IMG/VR virus record: IMGVR_UViG_3300045453_000085
Coordinates: 1 to 39,335 of that record
Direction: 5' to 3' (one strand)
DNA length: 39,335 nucleotides
Source of the DNA: a virus
Shown here: one piece after another, positions 23,182 through 30,393 of the stretch
Position numbering within the stretch: the first letter of the stretch is position 1
How the letters are laid out: every line of letters starts with the position of its first letter
Notes under the pieces: generated by a model
What the model saw: only the letters and a program-made list of their open reading frames with translations
What the model was told of the DNA's origin: nothing
The model's database searches: none
Made by a program: the position numbers and the translations under genes

Positions 23182-23207
23182 AAGCCCCGCGCCTGACGCG
23201 AGGCTTT
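23182..23207 (+). terminator. Possible terminator between small head genes
   Basis: The arms AAGCC-C-CGCG (23182-23191) and CGCG-A-GGCTT (23197-23206) pair with a single mismatch around the loop CCTGA and are followed by only a short T run. It lies in the 112-base gap before the gene at 23228. It could be a weak terminator or processing site below the highly expressed capsid genes. Confidence 0.4.
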
Positions 23208-23227
23208 CGAAGCGCAACGGAGAGACC

Positions 23228-23533
23228 ATGAAGCCCAGCATCGGCCGCATCGTGCACTATCGTCTCGACGAGCGGGACGCCGGCGAGATCAACGCGCGCC
23301 GAGGCGGATCTGCGATCCACTCCGGCAATCGGGTCGAGGAAGGCGACACCTTCCCCGCGATGATCGTCCGCACCTGGGGCAACGATCCGGGCAGCGCCGT
23401 GCAGCTCCAGGTGTTCCTGGACGGCAACGACCAGCATTGGGTGACCAGCGTCGTGCCCGGCACGGGCCCGCGCACCTACTCCTGGCCGCAGGCCGTGCAG
23501 CCGGTCGGCGTTGCCTACGGCGACCGCATCTAG
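23228..23533 (+). CDS. Conserved phage hypothetical protein
   Basis: This encodes 101 residues, starting IGRIVHYRL and ending PQAVQPVGVAYGDRI. I recognise it as a small hypothetical protein type frequent in phages (opening GRIVHY, with a middle W..D.. segment) but know of no assigned function. It is predicted to be a small beta-rich fold. A GGAGAG ribosome site is present. The gap before it holds a possible terminator. Confidence 0.65.
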   Translation: MKPSIGRIVHYRLDERDAGEINARRGGSAIHSGNRVEEGDTFPAMIVRTWGNDPGSAVQLQVFLDGNDQHWVTSVVPGTGPRTYSWPQAVQPVGVAYGDRI

Positions 23534-23543
23534 GCCAGCCGCG

Positions 23544-23639
23544 ATGCACGATCGCGTCTCCATGGCTCCTGTGCGGGCTCTCGGCGCCGATTACGGCGCC
23601 TGCCGCCCGCCGCCGCTCATGTGCGCGGGTCGCACATGA
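23544..23639 (+). CDS. Possible 31-residue peptide bridging to the next gene
   Basis: A short frame starts at ATG 23544 and its TGA overlaps the ATG of the DUF1320-like gene (ATGA). Its 3' half is made of hairpin sequence. It has no good ribosome site. Its layout and its CRPP residues parallel the small frame at 26927-27040. It may be translated to open the start-codon hairpin rather than to make a useful peptide. Confidence 0.3.
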   Translation: MHDRVSMAPVRALGADYGACRPPPLMCAGRT

Positions 23640-23642
23640 GCG
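23614..23642 (+). promoter_or_regulatory. 12-bp perfect hairpin that buries a start codon
   Basis: The arms CGCTCATGTGCG (23614-23625) and CGCACATGAGCG (23631-23642) pair perfectly around CGGGT. The 3' arm contains the ATG (23636-23638) of the DUF1320-like gene. A second stem, GGCGCC-GATTAC-GGCGCC (23583-23600), lies just upstream. Such a stem should limit independent initiation and favour translation coupled from upstream. Confidence 0.7.
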
Positions 23643-24064
23643 CGTACTGCACCCAGGCCGATCTCATCGCCCGCTTCGGCGAGGAGGAGCTGCTTGCCAA
23701 CGCCGATCGCGACGGTGACCAGGAGATCGACTCCGCCGTCGTGACGGCCGCGATCGACGCGGCCTCGAGCATCATCGACAGCTACATCGGCGCCCGCTAC
23801 GCGCTACCGCTCGCGACGGCGCCGGCGACGCTGAAGTCGATCTGCGAGGATCTCGCGCGACACGCGCTCTACACCGTCGAGCCGATGAAGATCGTGGTCG
23901 ACAACCGCGATGCCGCGCTCGCCCGGCTGAAGGACATCTCGAAGGGCGTCGCCATCCTGGACGTGCCGGCGCCGGCACCGGCGGAAGCGTCGGGGGTCGT
24001 CGATCGCATCCGCTACGAGCCCGGCGATCGCCGCGTCTCGCGCGCCGAGCTGAGGAAGCTGTAA
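23636..24064 (+). CDS. DUF1320 head-tail connector (Mu gp36-like)
   Basis: This 142-residue protein has the DUF1320 pattern: CTQADLIARFGEEELLANAD, then AAIDAASSIIDSYIGARYALPL, then LKSICEDLARHALYTVEP and a C-terminal LKDISKGVAIL. These are head-tail connectors. The start codon is inside a perfect hairpin, and there is no good ribosome site of its own. Its end overlaps the next start. Confidence 0.88.
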   Translation: MSAYCTQADLIARFGEEELLANADRDGDQEIDSAVVTAAIDAASSIIDSYIGARYALPLATAPATLKSICEDLARHALYTVEPMKIVVDNRDAALARLKDISKGVAILDVPAPAPAEASGVVDRIRYEPGDRRVSRAELRKL

Positions 24065-24579
24065 TGAGCGGCGTCGAGATGCGCTTCACGCTCGACGACG
24101 CTGCGATCGAGCGCCAGCTCGACGAGCTGCTCGCGCGCGGCACGAACCTGCGGGAGCCGCTCGACGACATCGGCCAGGACATGGTGTCGGTGACGACCCG
24201 CGCGTTCGAGAAGAGCCAGTCTCCGCAGGGCGCCGCCTGGCAGCCTTCGGCCGCTGCCAGGGCCGAGGGACGGCGGACGCTGATCGACCGCGGGCTGCGC
24301 GGTGGCCTCATGGGCTCGTTCTCCTACATCGTCGGGCCCGACAGCGTCGTCTACGGCACCAATGTCGTGCACGCCGCCATCCATCAATTCGGCGGCTCCA
24401 TCGAGCACGCCGGCCGTCGCGGATCGGCGGATGCCGGCACCGGCTTCGGCGCCCAGCTCGCGCAATCGCTCGTCACCTTCCCGGCGCGGCCCTTCGTCGG
24501 ACACTCCGACGCCGACCTCCGGCGCTGGGAAGCCACGTTGCGCGACCACCTGGTCGACGCAGGCGGAGGCGCCGCGTGA
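24064..24579 (+). CDS. Virion morphogenesis protein (Mu gpG-like)
   Basis: This 171-residue protein is of the phage virion morphogenesis family. It shows DIGQDMVSVTTRAFEKSQSPQG, then WQPSAAARAEG, TLIDRGLRGGLMGSFSYIV, YGTNVVHAAIHQFGG, and PARPFVGHSDADLRRW near the end. In Mu, gpG acts in head-tail joining or tail-completion. Here it lies after DUF1320 rather than after gp30, an order seen in siphovirus-type Mu-like phages. Confidence 0.9.
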   Translation: MSGVEMRFTLDDAAIERQLDELLARGTNLREPLDDIGQDMVSVTTRAFEKSQSPQGAAWQPSAAARAEGRRTLIDRGLRGGLMGSFSYIVGPDSVVYGTNVVHAAIHQFGGSIEHAGRRGSADAGTGFGAQLAQSLVTFPARPFVGHSDADLRRWEATLRDHLVDAGGGAA

Positions 24580-25010
24580 TCGACGCGACCATCACCCGGC
24601 TCGCCCAGGAATGCCCGGCGCTGAAGAGCGTCGCCGGCGCCGTGGATCTGGCCGACATCATGGAACAGCAGTTCGCCGTGCCACCGGCCAAGCGGCCGGC
24701 CGCCTTCGTCATGCTGGCCGGCGAGCAGGCCGGCGCCAACCAGGCCGCCAGCGGGCACACCGCGCAGATCGTGACCGAGAGCATCGCGATCGCCATCGCC
24801 GTCGGCAGCGGCGAGCAGGTCGGAAAGGCCGTTGCGCGCGACGCCGTGAAGGGCACGCGCGACGCGGTGATCGACTGCCTGCTCGGCTGGGCGCCCGAGG
24901 ACGGACTGGGCGTCCTCACCTACGGCGGCCTGGCGATGCTCGCCCTTCGGCCGCGCGTCGTGTGGTTCCAGATGTTGTTTTCGAGGCAGCTCGGCTTGAG
25001 CTCGTCGTGA
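24576..25010 (+). CDS. Tail terminator-like protein (Mu gp37-like position)
   Basis: This 144-residue, GTG-started protein begins IDATITRLAQECPALKSVAG, with KRPAAFVMLAGEQAG and a strand ITESIAIAIAV-like segment, as in phage tail terminators of the gp37/lambda U type. It would cap the tail tube when it reaches full length. It overlaps gpG by GTGA. Confidence 0.7.
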   Translation: MIDATITRLAQECPALKSVAGAVDLADIMEQQFAVPPAKRPAAFVMLAGEQAGANQAASGHTAQIVTESIAIAIAVGSGEQVGKAVARDAVKGTRDAVIDCLLGWAPEDGLGVLTYGGLAMLALRPRVVWFQMLFSRQLGLSSS

Positions 25011-25020
25011 AGGAGTAGTC

Positions 25021-25224
25021 ATGGCCAAGAGAACGGGTTCGACCAACCAGGACATCGAAGCCGCCCCGCCGGCGGCGGCCCTGCCGACGACGGGCGGCGC
25101 GTTCCGCCGTCTCGCGAGCGGCGAGCTCGAGCCGATCGAGGAATCGGCCGAGCGGGCGCGTCTCGCCCAGGAGCAGCCGGATGCCGAGGCGCCGCCGGCG
25201 CCGCAGCCCACCACCGAGGAGTAG
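25021..25224 (+). CDS. Small acidic, proline-rich protein, unknown
   Basis: This 67-residue protein is largely disordered and is rich in Ala, Pro and Glu. It has an AAGGAG ribosome site and sits between the tail terminator and tail tube genes, where short accessory proteins are usual. No function assigned. Confidence 0.6.
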   Translation: MAKRTGSTNQDIEAAPPAAALPTTGGAFRRLASGELEPIEESAERARLAQEQPDAEAPPAPQPTTEE

Positions 25225-25227
25225 GAC

Positions 25228-26154
25228 ATGGGACTTCGTTTCGAGAGGATGGCGGTGCTCGCGGCCGTCGAATCGGTCTACGGCACCGACCCGACGCCGA
25301 CCGCGGCGACGCAGCTCAAGGACGTGACGATCGACGACATTGCCGGCGACCTGGTTTCGCTCGACACGATCCGCACCGGCATGGGCGCGGTCGTGAAGGC
25401 GCTGCACGGCAGGCGGGTGTCGCTCAAGGGCAAGACCTATCTGGCCTCGTCCGGCGCCGCCGGCACGGCGCCGGCCTGGGACTGGCTGGCACGCTGCTCG
25501 GCGCATGCCAAGACCGTCACCGAGGACACGAAGGTCGAGTACTCGCCGATCGACTCCGCGCAGGAGTCGGCCGCCGTCTACTTCAACCTCGAGGCCAACC
25601 GCACCCGCATCCTGGGCCTGCGCGGCAACGTGATCTTCCGCTGGGTCGTGGGGCAGTTCCCCGAGATCGAGTTCGACCTGGTCGGGCTGTTCGACGCCAA
25701 CGCCAACGCGGCCTTTCCGGCATCCCCCGACTTCTCGGCCTGGAAGATCCCGAAGCTGGTCGGCAAGGACACGGTCAACCCCTTCACGATCGCCACGATC
25801 GCCGAGGTGATGCAGAGCCTCGAGGTCAACGCCGGCGTGAAGGCCGAGTACATCGAGCGGGTGAACCGCCGCGACGTCGAGATCGACGACCGGCGCGCCA
25901 GCGTGCAGGCAGTGATCGAGGAGCCGGCCTTCTCGGCCCGCATCCATCAGAGCGCCATCGGCGTGCCCGGCACCTACAAGGCGATCGCCATGACCCACGG
26001 CACCGCCGCCGGCTCGAAGGTGAAGCTCACCGTCACGAACTGGCAGATGCAGACGCTGCAGCGACAGAAGCTCGGACCCAATGCCGGCCTTCAGCTCGGT
26101 GGCGAGATCGTGTCGGTCGCTGGCACGCCCGATTACGTGATCAGCGCGGAGTAA
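25228..26154 (+). CDS. Major tail tube protein
   Basis: This 308-residue protein starts FERMAVLAAVESVYGTDPTP and has a tandem beta-rich layout: KDVTIDDIAGDLVSLDTIRT, VSLKGKTYLASSG, YFNLEANRTRILGLRGNV, and QFPEIEFDLVGLF. This is the pattern of siphovirus tail tube proteins found in front of the chaperones and tape measure. No sheath gene accompanies it, so the tail is non-contractile. A GAGGAG-type site precedes the ATG. Confidence 0.82.
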   Translation: MGLRFERMAVLAAVESVYGTDPTPTAATQLKDVTIDDIAGDLVSLDTIRTGMGAVVKALHGRRVSLKGKTYLASSGAAGTAPAWDWLARCSAHAKTVTEDTKVEYSPIDSAQESAAVYFNLEANRTRILGLRGNVIFRWVVGQFPEIEFDLVGLFDANANAAFPASPDFSAWKIPKLVGKDTVNPFTIATIAEVMQSLEVNAGVKAEYIERVNRRDVEIDDRRASVQAVIEEPAFSARIHQSAIGVPGTYKAIAMTHGTAAGSKVKLTVTNWQMQTLQRQKLGPNAGLQLGGEIVSVAGTPDYVISAE

Positions 26155-26213
26155 GGGGCTGCAGCGTAGCGAAGCCCCGGCGAGCGGCAGGCGCTGCAGC
26201 GAAGCGAAGCGCC
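26155..26213 (+). repeat. Two tandem hairpin repeats with compensating stem change
   Basis: Copy 1: GGGGCT (26155-26160) and AGCCCC (26173-26178) around the loop GCAGCGTAGCGA. Copy 2: GGCGCT (26190-26195) and AGCGCC (26208-26213) around GCAGCGAAGCGA. The copies are 35 bases apart. Between them the third stem pair changes from G-C to C-G, keeping the stem. The first copy starts immediately after the tail tube stop codon. They belong to a family with a third, inverted copy at 26981-27004. Confidence 0.8.
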
Positions 26214-26247
26214 GGGAGCTCGGGCAGAGACTTTGAAAGGGAAAGAC

Positions 26248-26559
26248 ATGTTCGTCTTCAGGAAGATCACGACGTTCTGGGCGCCGGTGAAGATCACGCT
26301 GCCGGGCGGCGAGGTCCAGGAGTGCGAGTGCGAGTTCGTCTACCTCGACGACGCGCAGTGGGAAGAGAAGTCGAAGCTCTCGACCTTCGATTTCCTCAAG
26401 CAGCACTGGAAGGGCTGGCGCGGCATCGTCGACGAGAACGAGCAGGAAGTGCCGTTCAGCGACGCCCAGCTCGAGGCCTTCCTGGCACACGCCTACATCG
26501 CGACCGGTGCGCTCGCGGGCTACTCCGGCGCGCGCGCGGGCCTTCGCGCAAAAAACTAG
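26248..26559 (+). CDS. Tail assembly chaperone (lambda gpG-like, short form)
   Basis: This 103-residue protein is the unshifted product: ITTFWAPVKITLPGGEVQE, then EFVYLDDAQWEEKSKL, typical of short tail chaperones. The ATG at 26248 follows AAAGGGAAAG. It ends AKN-stop directly on a slippery A AAA AAC. It coats the tape measure during tail assembly. Placed between tail tube and tape measure, as in lambda. Confidence 0.82.
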   Translation: MFVFRKITTFWAPVKITLPGGEVQECECEFVYLDDAQWEEKSKLSTFDFLKQHWKGWRGIVDENEQEVPFSDAQLEAFLAHAYIATGALAGYSGARAGLRAKN

Positions 26560-26927
26560 AGCGGGCGGCGCGGGCGTGGGCGACAGGCGTCTCGCCCGCG
26601 GCGCCCGACGAGACGATCGACCAGCTCAGGGCGCTCGGTGCGTCCGAAGCGGAGAGTGCAAGGTGGCGAAGCGAGCTTACCGAACAGTCGGCCGCCGAGA
26701 CGGTGGAGCTGCCCGAGGACTGCCGTGCTGCAGTCGAGACGTTCCTCGCGGTCGACACGCAGTGGCGATGCGTGTTCGCGGGCTCACGCATGATCTTCAT
26801 CGGCCTGGACTATGCCGGCGTCCGGTCGGCTCTCGGCCTGCGCCGCACCAGGCTCACGCCGGCCGGCTTCGCAGACCTGCAGCTCATGGAGCGGGCGGCG
26901 CTGCGCGCCATGGCGGAACGGCGGTGA
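26248..26927 (+). CDS. Frameshifted tail chaperone (lambda gpGT-like, long form)
   Basis: A -1 shift at the A AAA AAC heptamer (26550-26556) continues the chaperone frame into LERAARAWATG and on for about 123 residues to the TGA at 26925-26927, giving about 226 residues. The downstream part has no start codon or ribosome site of its own near the junction, yet reads as a real protein (ELPEDCRAAVETFLAVDTQW, FIGLDYAGVRSALGL). In lambda-like tails the T extension recruits the tape-measure complex to the tube protein. Confidence 0.8.
26550..26606 (+). promoter_or_regulatory. Programmed -1 ribosomal frameshift signal
   Basis: The slippery heptamer A AAA AAC (26550-26556) is in the correct phase (zero-frame codons AAA AAC, then TAG). 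After a six-base spacer, GGGCGGCGCGGGCG (26563-26576) pairs with CGCCCGCGGCGCCC (26593-26606), 13 of 14 pairs, around a 16-base loop. Heptamer, spacing and stem all match known -1 frameshift stimulators. Confidence 0.88.
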
Positions 26928-27040
26928 TGGCCTTCGCGACTAGAACCGCGTGGGTCGGCGTTGTTTACAGCGCCTTACTCGCGCCTTCGCTTCGCTGCAG
27001 GCGCTGCCGCCCACCTGTTGCCATCAGGCGGGGCGCCTGA
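26927..27040 (+). CDS. Possible 37-residue peptide bridging to the tape measure gene
   Basis: A short frame starts at an ATG overlapping the long-chaperone stop (TGATG) and its own TGA overlaps the tape-measure ATG. The first half (AFATRTAWVGVVYSALLAP) could be a short hydrophobic segment. The second half is encoded by two hairpin repeats and is arginine/proline-rich (CRPPVAIRRGA). Both overlaps suggest coupling of translation across the strong hairpin. Confidence 0.4.
   Translation: MAFATRTAWVGVVYSALLAPSLRCRRCRPPVAIRRGA
26981..27004 (-). repeat. Third, inverted member of the GCAGCGAAGCGA-loop hairpin family
   Basis: Read on the minus strand, the stem GCGCCT/AGGCGC encloses the same 12-base loop GCAGCGAAGCGA as the copy at 26190-26213, but with a different six-base stem. 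Its flank on the minus strand (GGGCGGCAG) also resembles the flank of the second forward copy (GAGCGGCAG). This makes it a true repeat family rather than a chance hairpin. Confidence 0.75.
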
Positions 27041-27047
27041 TGGCAAC
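27017..27047 (+). promoter_or_regulatory. 14-bp perfect hairpin that buries the tape-measure start codon
   Basis: The arms GTTGCCATCAGGCG (27017-27030) and CGCCTGATGGCAAC (27034-27047) pair perfectly around GGG. The ATG of the tape measure gene (27040-27042) is in the 3' arm. The element TGCCGCCC lies four bases upstream, as at the other start-codon hairpin (23614-23642). Independent initiation should be poor, so coupling from the upstream frame is likely. Confidence 0.75.
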
Positions 27048-30000
27048 TGCCTTCAAGGTCCAGGGCGAGCTCACGCTCCGCAACGAAGGCTTCGTCGGGC
27101 CCGGCCGGCAGTCGAAGGCCGTGGTCGACGAGCTCGCCAAGTCCACGCGCGAGGCGACGGCGGCGAACAATGCCGCCGTCGTGTCGATCGACAACCTGAC
27201 GGCCGCCCAGAAGCGGCGCCAGCAAACGGAGACGACGGCCTCGCAGGCATCGGCCGCGACGCTCGTCAGTGCCAAGGCGCAGGCCGATGGCTTCGCTCGC
27301 CTGGCCGAGCAGCAGGCCATGGACGCGGCGAAGAAGCAGTCGGCTGCGACCATGCTCTCCGTCTCGCAGTCGACCGAGAGCCTGAAGGCACTCTACGGCG
27401 AGGCATCGACCGCGGCGCGGGCGTCGGCGGCCGAGACGGAGAAGGTCTCCGCGGCGGGCCGGACCTACGAGCAGGTCCAGCGCCGCATGAAAGCAGCGAA
27501 CGACGACGTCGCGCAGTCGCTGGGCAATGTGGCGGGGCGTCTGAACCTCTACCAGCGCACGCAGCTCGGGTTCCAGCTCAACGACGTCTTCGTGCAGCTC
27601 GCCAGCGGCCAGGGTGCTGTCCGCACGCTGGTACAGCAGGGTCCGCAGATCACCCAGATCTTCGGCGGCGTGCGCAACACGCTGGCGGCGGTGCCCTGGG
27701 CTGCCGCGGGCTACGTCGCCGCGATCGGCGCGGTCGTCGGGATCACGCTCTCGGCGATCAACCAGCTCAACGAGTACAACGCGCGCCAGCGCCAGACCGA
27801 GATCCAGCTCCAGGCGACCGGCCGCGCGGCGCAAATCTCCGCAGCCGATCTCGAGACGGTCATCCGCGCCGAGGCCCGCCGCCCCGGCGCCAACCGCACC
27901 GAAACCGCCCAGGCCGCGCAGACCCTGCTGACCAACAGCGCGATGGTCGGCGACTCGGTCGGCCGCACGCTGGCGCTGTCGCGCGACCTCGCCCGCGTCA
28001 CCGGCGGCGATCTCGCCGAGGCGACGGCATTCCTCTCGTCGGGACTCGACGGCACCGTCGCCGGCGCGCGCAAGCTCGACGCCGTCTTCAACGCGCTGAC
28101 GCCGGCGGAGCTCGAGCAGATCCGGAACCTCGAGCAGCTCGGGCAGAAGAGCCAGGCGGTCGGCGTGGTGCTGACGGCGCTCGAGCGCAACCTCGCCGGC
28201 GCCAACGAGAAGGGCGTGAGCCCGCTGCAGCGGAGCACCGCGAACCTCCGCTCGGCGTGGGACACCCTGCTCGATTCGCTCGCCAAGACCGGCGCCATCA
28301 ACCTGGCCGCCGGCGCGCTCCGCACCATGACCGCGCCGCTGGTCGCCGCGGCATGGGCCGTCGAGCAGATCAACAAGTACTCGGCCGGCGGCGCGGCCGG
28401 CGACGGGCCCGACGCGAAGGACCTGGCCGACGCGCGCAAGTCGGTGCAGGTCGAGGCGCTGAACCTCCAGCAGCTCAAGGAGGAGCGCGACAAGGCCCGC
28501 AAGGAAGGCCGCGGCGACGAACTCTACCAGTTCGACCAGGCCATCATGGCGAGCGAGCGCCGTCTGAAGGAAGGCATGGCGAACCTCGGCCAGCTCGAGG
28601 CGCGCGCCAGCACGGTCGCCCAGAAGGCCGAGCAGGAATTGCTGAAGGGCCAGACCACCCAGGCCGAGCGCACGGTCAAGGACGAGCTCGCCCGGCTCGA
28701 CCAGCAGGTCACGATCGCCGGCCGGCGTGCCGACCTCGAGACCCAGCGCCAGCGCGCCGAGGCCGCGATCAGTTCCGGGCTGCTCGATCCCTCGCAGCTC
28801 GCACGCTTCCAGGAGCGGCTGCAGCAGATCCGCGGCGAGCTGCTCGCGCTGCGCACGCCGGCCGAGGAAGTACAGCGCGGCCTCGATCTCGAATCGACGC
28901 TGGCCAAGCTGCCGCCGCACGTGGCCGCGGCCGAGCGCGCCTTCCTCGAGACGAAGCGCCAGATGCTGGAGCTCGGCCGGACCGAGGCCGAGGCGACAGC
29001 AGCCGCCAACCAGGCCCGATCGAACGCCTTGCAGCAGCAGGCGACGGCGACCGGCCAGCAGATCCAGCTCCTCTCGGCCGAGGCGGCGGCGGCGCTCAAG
29101 GTCGCCGAGGCCTACGGCACGTCGCGGACCAGTGCGCTGCGCCTGGCGGCCGAGCTCAAGGCGCTCTCGGCCGAGCAGCAGGGTCAGATCGCCGGCGGCA
29201 GCGCGGGTGAGTTCGCCCAGCGCACGCTCGAGGAGGCGGCGGCGACGGCGATCGCCACCGCGGCCGAGAAGAACGAGGCCTATGCCCGCGAGATCTCCGC
29301 GCTCGATCGGCTCGTGCTGGCCGAGAGCCGGTCGTCGGCCGCGGCGCGCGAGACCGAGCGCGCCAACAAGGTCGCGGCCTATGCCGAGGAACTCAGGGCG
29401 CAGGCCGCCGCCACCAGCAGCGCGACCATCGTGGCCGCGGCCGAACGCCAGATCGCGAAGTACGACGAGCTCTCGCGCCGCGAGCTGCAGGCCCAAGTGC
29501 GGCGCGACGCCAACCAGCTCAACCGGCAGTACGATCCGCAGGTCGCCTACGAGCAGGACTCGGAGCGCCTTCGGGAGCTGCAGGCGACCGGCCTGCTCAC
29601 GGCACGCACCGTCGAGGAGGCCACCCGGGAGAGCGAGCAGCGCCGCCTCGAGGCGAGCCGCGATGCCACCGACGGCATGATCGCGGGCCTGCGTCGCTAC
29701 GCCGACGAAGCGATGAACGCCGGCCAGGCCGCGGCCCAGGGGATGATGTCGGGCCTGCGCTCCGTCGAGGACATGCTCGTCCAGATCGCGCTGACGGGGC
29801 AGATCACCTGGTCGAACATGGTCAACTCGATGGCCGCCGACCTGCTGCGCCTCACGATGCGCAACAACGTCACCGGCCCGATCGCCAAGTGGCTGGGCGG
29901 CATCAACTGGGGAAGCATCTTCGGCGGCGGCGGCGGTGGCGGCGACGGCGTCGGACCAGGCACCGGCTACACCTATCACGAGGGCGGCATCGTCGGCCGC

Positions 30001-30393
30001 GATGGCGGCACTGCGCGCGCAATGCCGGCCTGGATGCTGGCGACGGCGCCGCGCCTGCATGGCGGCGGCATGCTGGCGCCGAACGAACGCGCCGCCGTTC
30101 TTCTCGCCGACGAGGAAGTGCTGACGCGCGACGACCCGAGGCATCGCTGGAACCTCGGTCGCCTCATGGCGGGCGGCGGCGGCGCCGATCGGCGCGTGGA
30201 AATCCACGTCCATCCTCCGGAGGGGCATCGCGAGCGGGTGCAGGAGACCGACCTGGGCGGCGGCAACAACCGGGTCGACATCTTCTTCGAGCAGCTCAAG
30301 GACGGCATCGCCGACGACATCGTCGGCCAGCGCGGCGGCGTATTCAGCGCGATCGCCGGGACGTTCGGTCTCGAGGCACGGGGGCGCTCGTGA
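27040..30393 (+). CDS. Tail tape measure protein
   Basis: This 1117-residue protein is by far the longest here. It is almost wholly helical coiled coil, with a hydrophobic stretch at about residues 217-240 (PWAAAGYVAAIGAVVGITLS) and lambda-H-like repeats of Ala, Gln and Glu. The C-terminal domain includes QGMMSGLRSVEDMLVQIALTG, a run of glycines, then YHEGGIVGRDGG and LLADEEVLTRDDPRHR, as in lambda-type tape measures. It sets tail length and is ejected into the host envelope. Its start codon lies in a strong hairpin. Confidence 0.93.
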   Translation: MATAFKVQGELTLRNEGFVGPGRQSKAVVDELAKSTREATAANNAAVVSIDNLTAAQKRRQQTETTASQASAATLVSAKAQADGFARLAEQQAMDAAKKQSAATMLSVSQSTESLKALYGEASTAARASAAETEKVSAAGRTYEQVQRRMKAANDDVAQSLGNVAGRLNLYQRTQLGFQLNDVFVQLASGQGAVRTLVQQGPQITQIFGGVRNTLAAVPWAAAGYVAAIGAVVGITLSAINQLNEYNARQRQTEIQLQATGRAAQISAADLETVIRAEARRPGANRTETAQAAQTLLTNSAMVGDSVGRTLALSRDLARVTGGDLAEATAFLSSGLDGTVAGARKLDAVFNALTPAELEQIRNLEQLGQKSQAVGVVLTALERNLAGANEKGVSPLQRSTANLRSAWDTLLDSLAKTGAINLAAGALRTMTAPLVAAAWAVEQINKYSAGGAAGDGPDAKDLADARKSVQVEALNLQQLKEERDKARKEGRGDELYQFDQAIMASERRLKEGMANLGQLEARASTVAQKAEQELLKGQTTQAERTVKDELARLDQQVTIAGRRADLETQRQRAEAAISSGLLDPSQLARFQERLQQIRGELLALRTPAEEVQRGLDLESTLAKLPPHVAAAERAFLETKRQMLELGRTEAEATAAANQARSNALQQQATATGQQIQLLSAEAAAALKVAEAYGTSRTSALRLAAELKALSAEQQGQIAGGSAGEFAQRTLEEAAATAIATAAEKNEAYAREISALDRLVLAESRSSAAARETERANKVAAYAEELRAQAAATSSATIVAAAERQIAKYDELSRRELQAQVRRDANQLNRQYDPQVAYEQDSERLRELQATGLLTARTVEEATRESEQRRLEASRDATDGMIAGLRRYADEAMNAGQAAAQGMMSGLRSVEDMLVQIALTGQITWSNMVNSMAADLLRLTMRNNVTGPIAKWLGGINWGSIFGGGGGGGDGVGPGTGYTYHEGGIVGRDGGTARAMPAWMLATAPRLHGGGMLAPNERAAVLLADEEVLTRDDPRHRWNLGRLMAGGGGADRRVEIHVHPPEGHRERVQETDLGGGNNRVDIFFEQLKDGIADDIVGQRGGVFSAIAGTFGLEARGRS

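Noticed and set aside
26322-26555. Plus-strand frame upstream of the frameshift site as the start of a separate T protein
   Set aside because: It overlaps the chaperone gene in the -1 frame with arginine-rich shadow sequence. The frameshift explains the downstream part better.
26965-30228. Open frame of more than 1000 codons on the minus strand opposite the tape measure gene
   Set aside because: The high GC content removes stop codons from the antisense frame. The plus strand has clear tape-measure features, and the antisense protein is low-complexity with no start signal.
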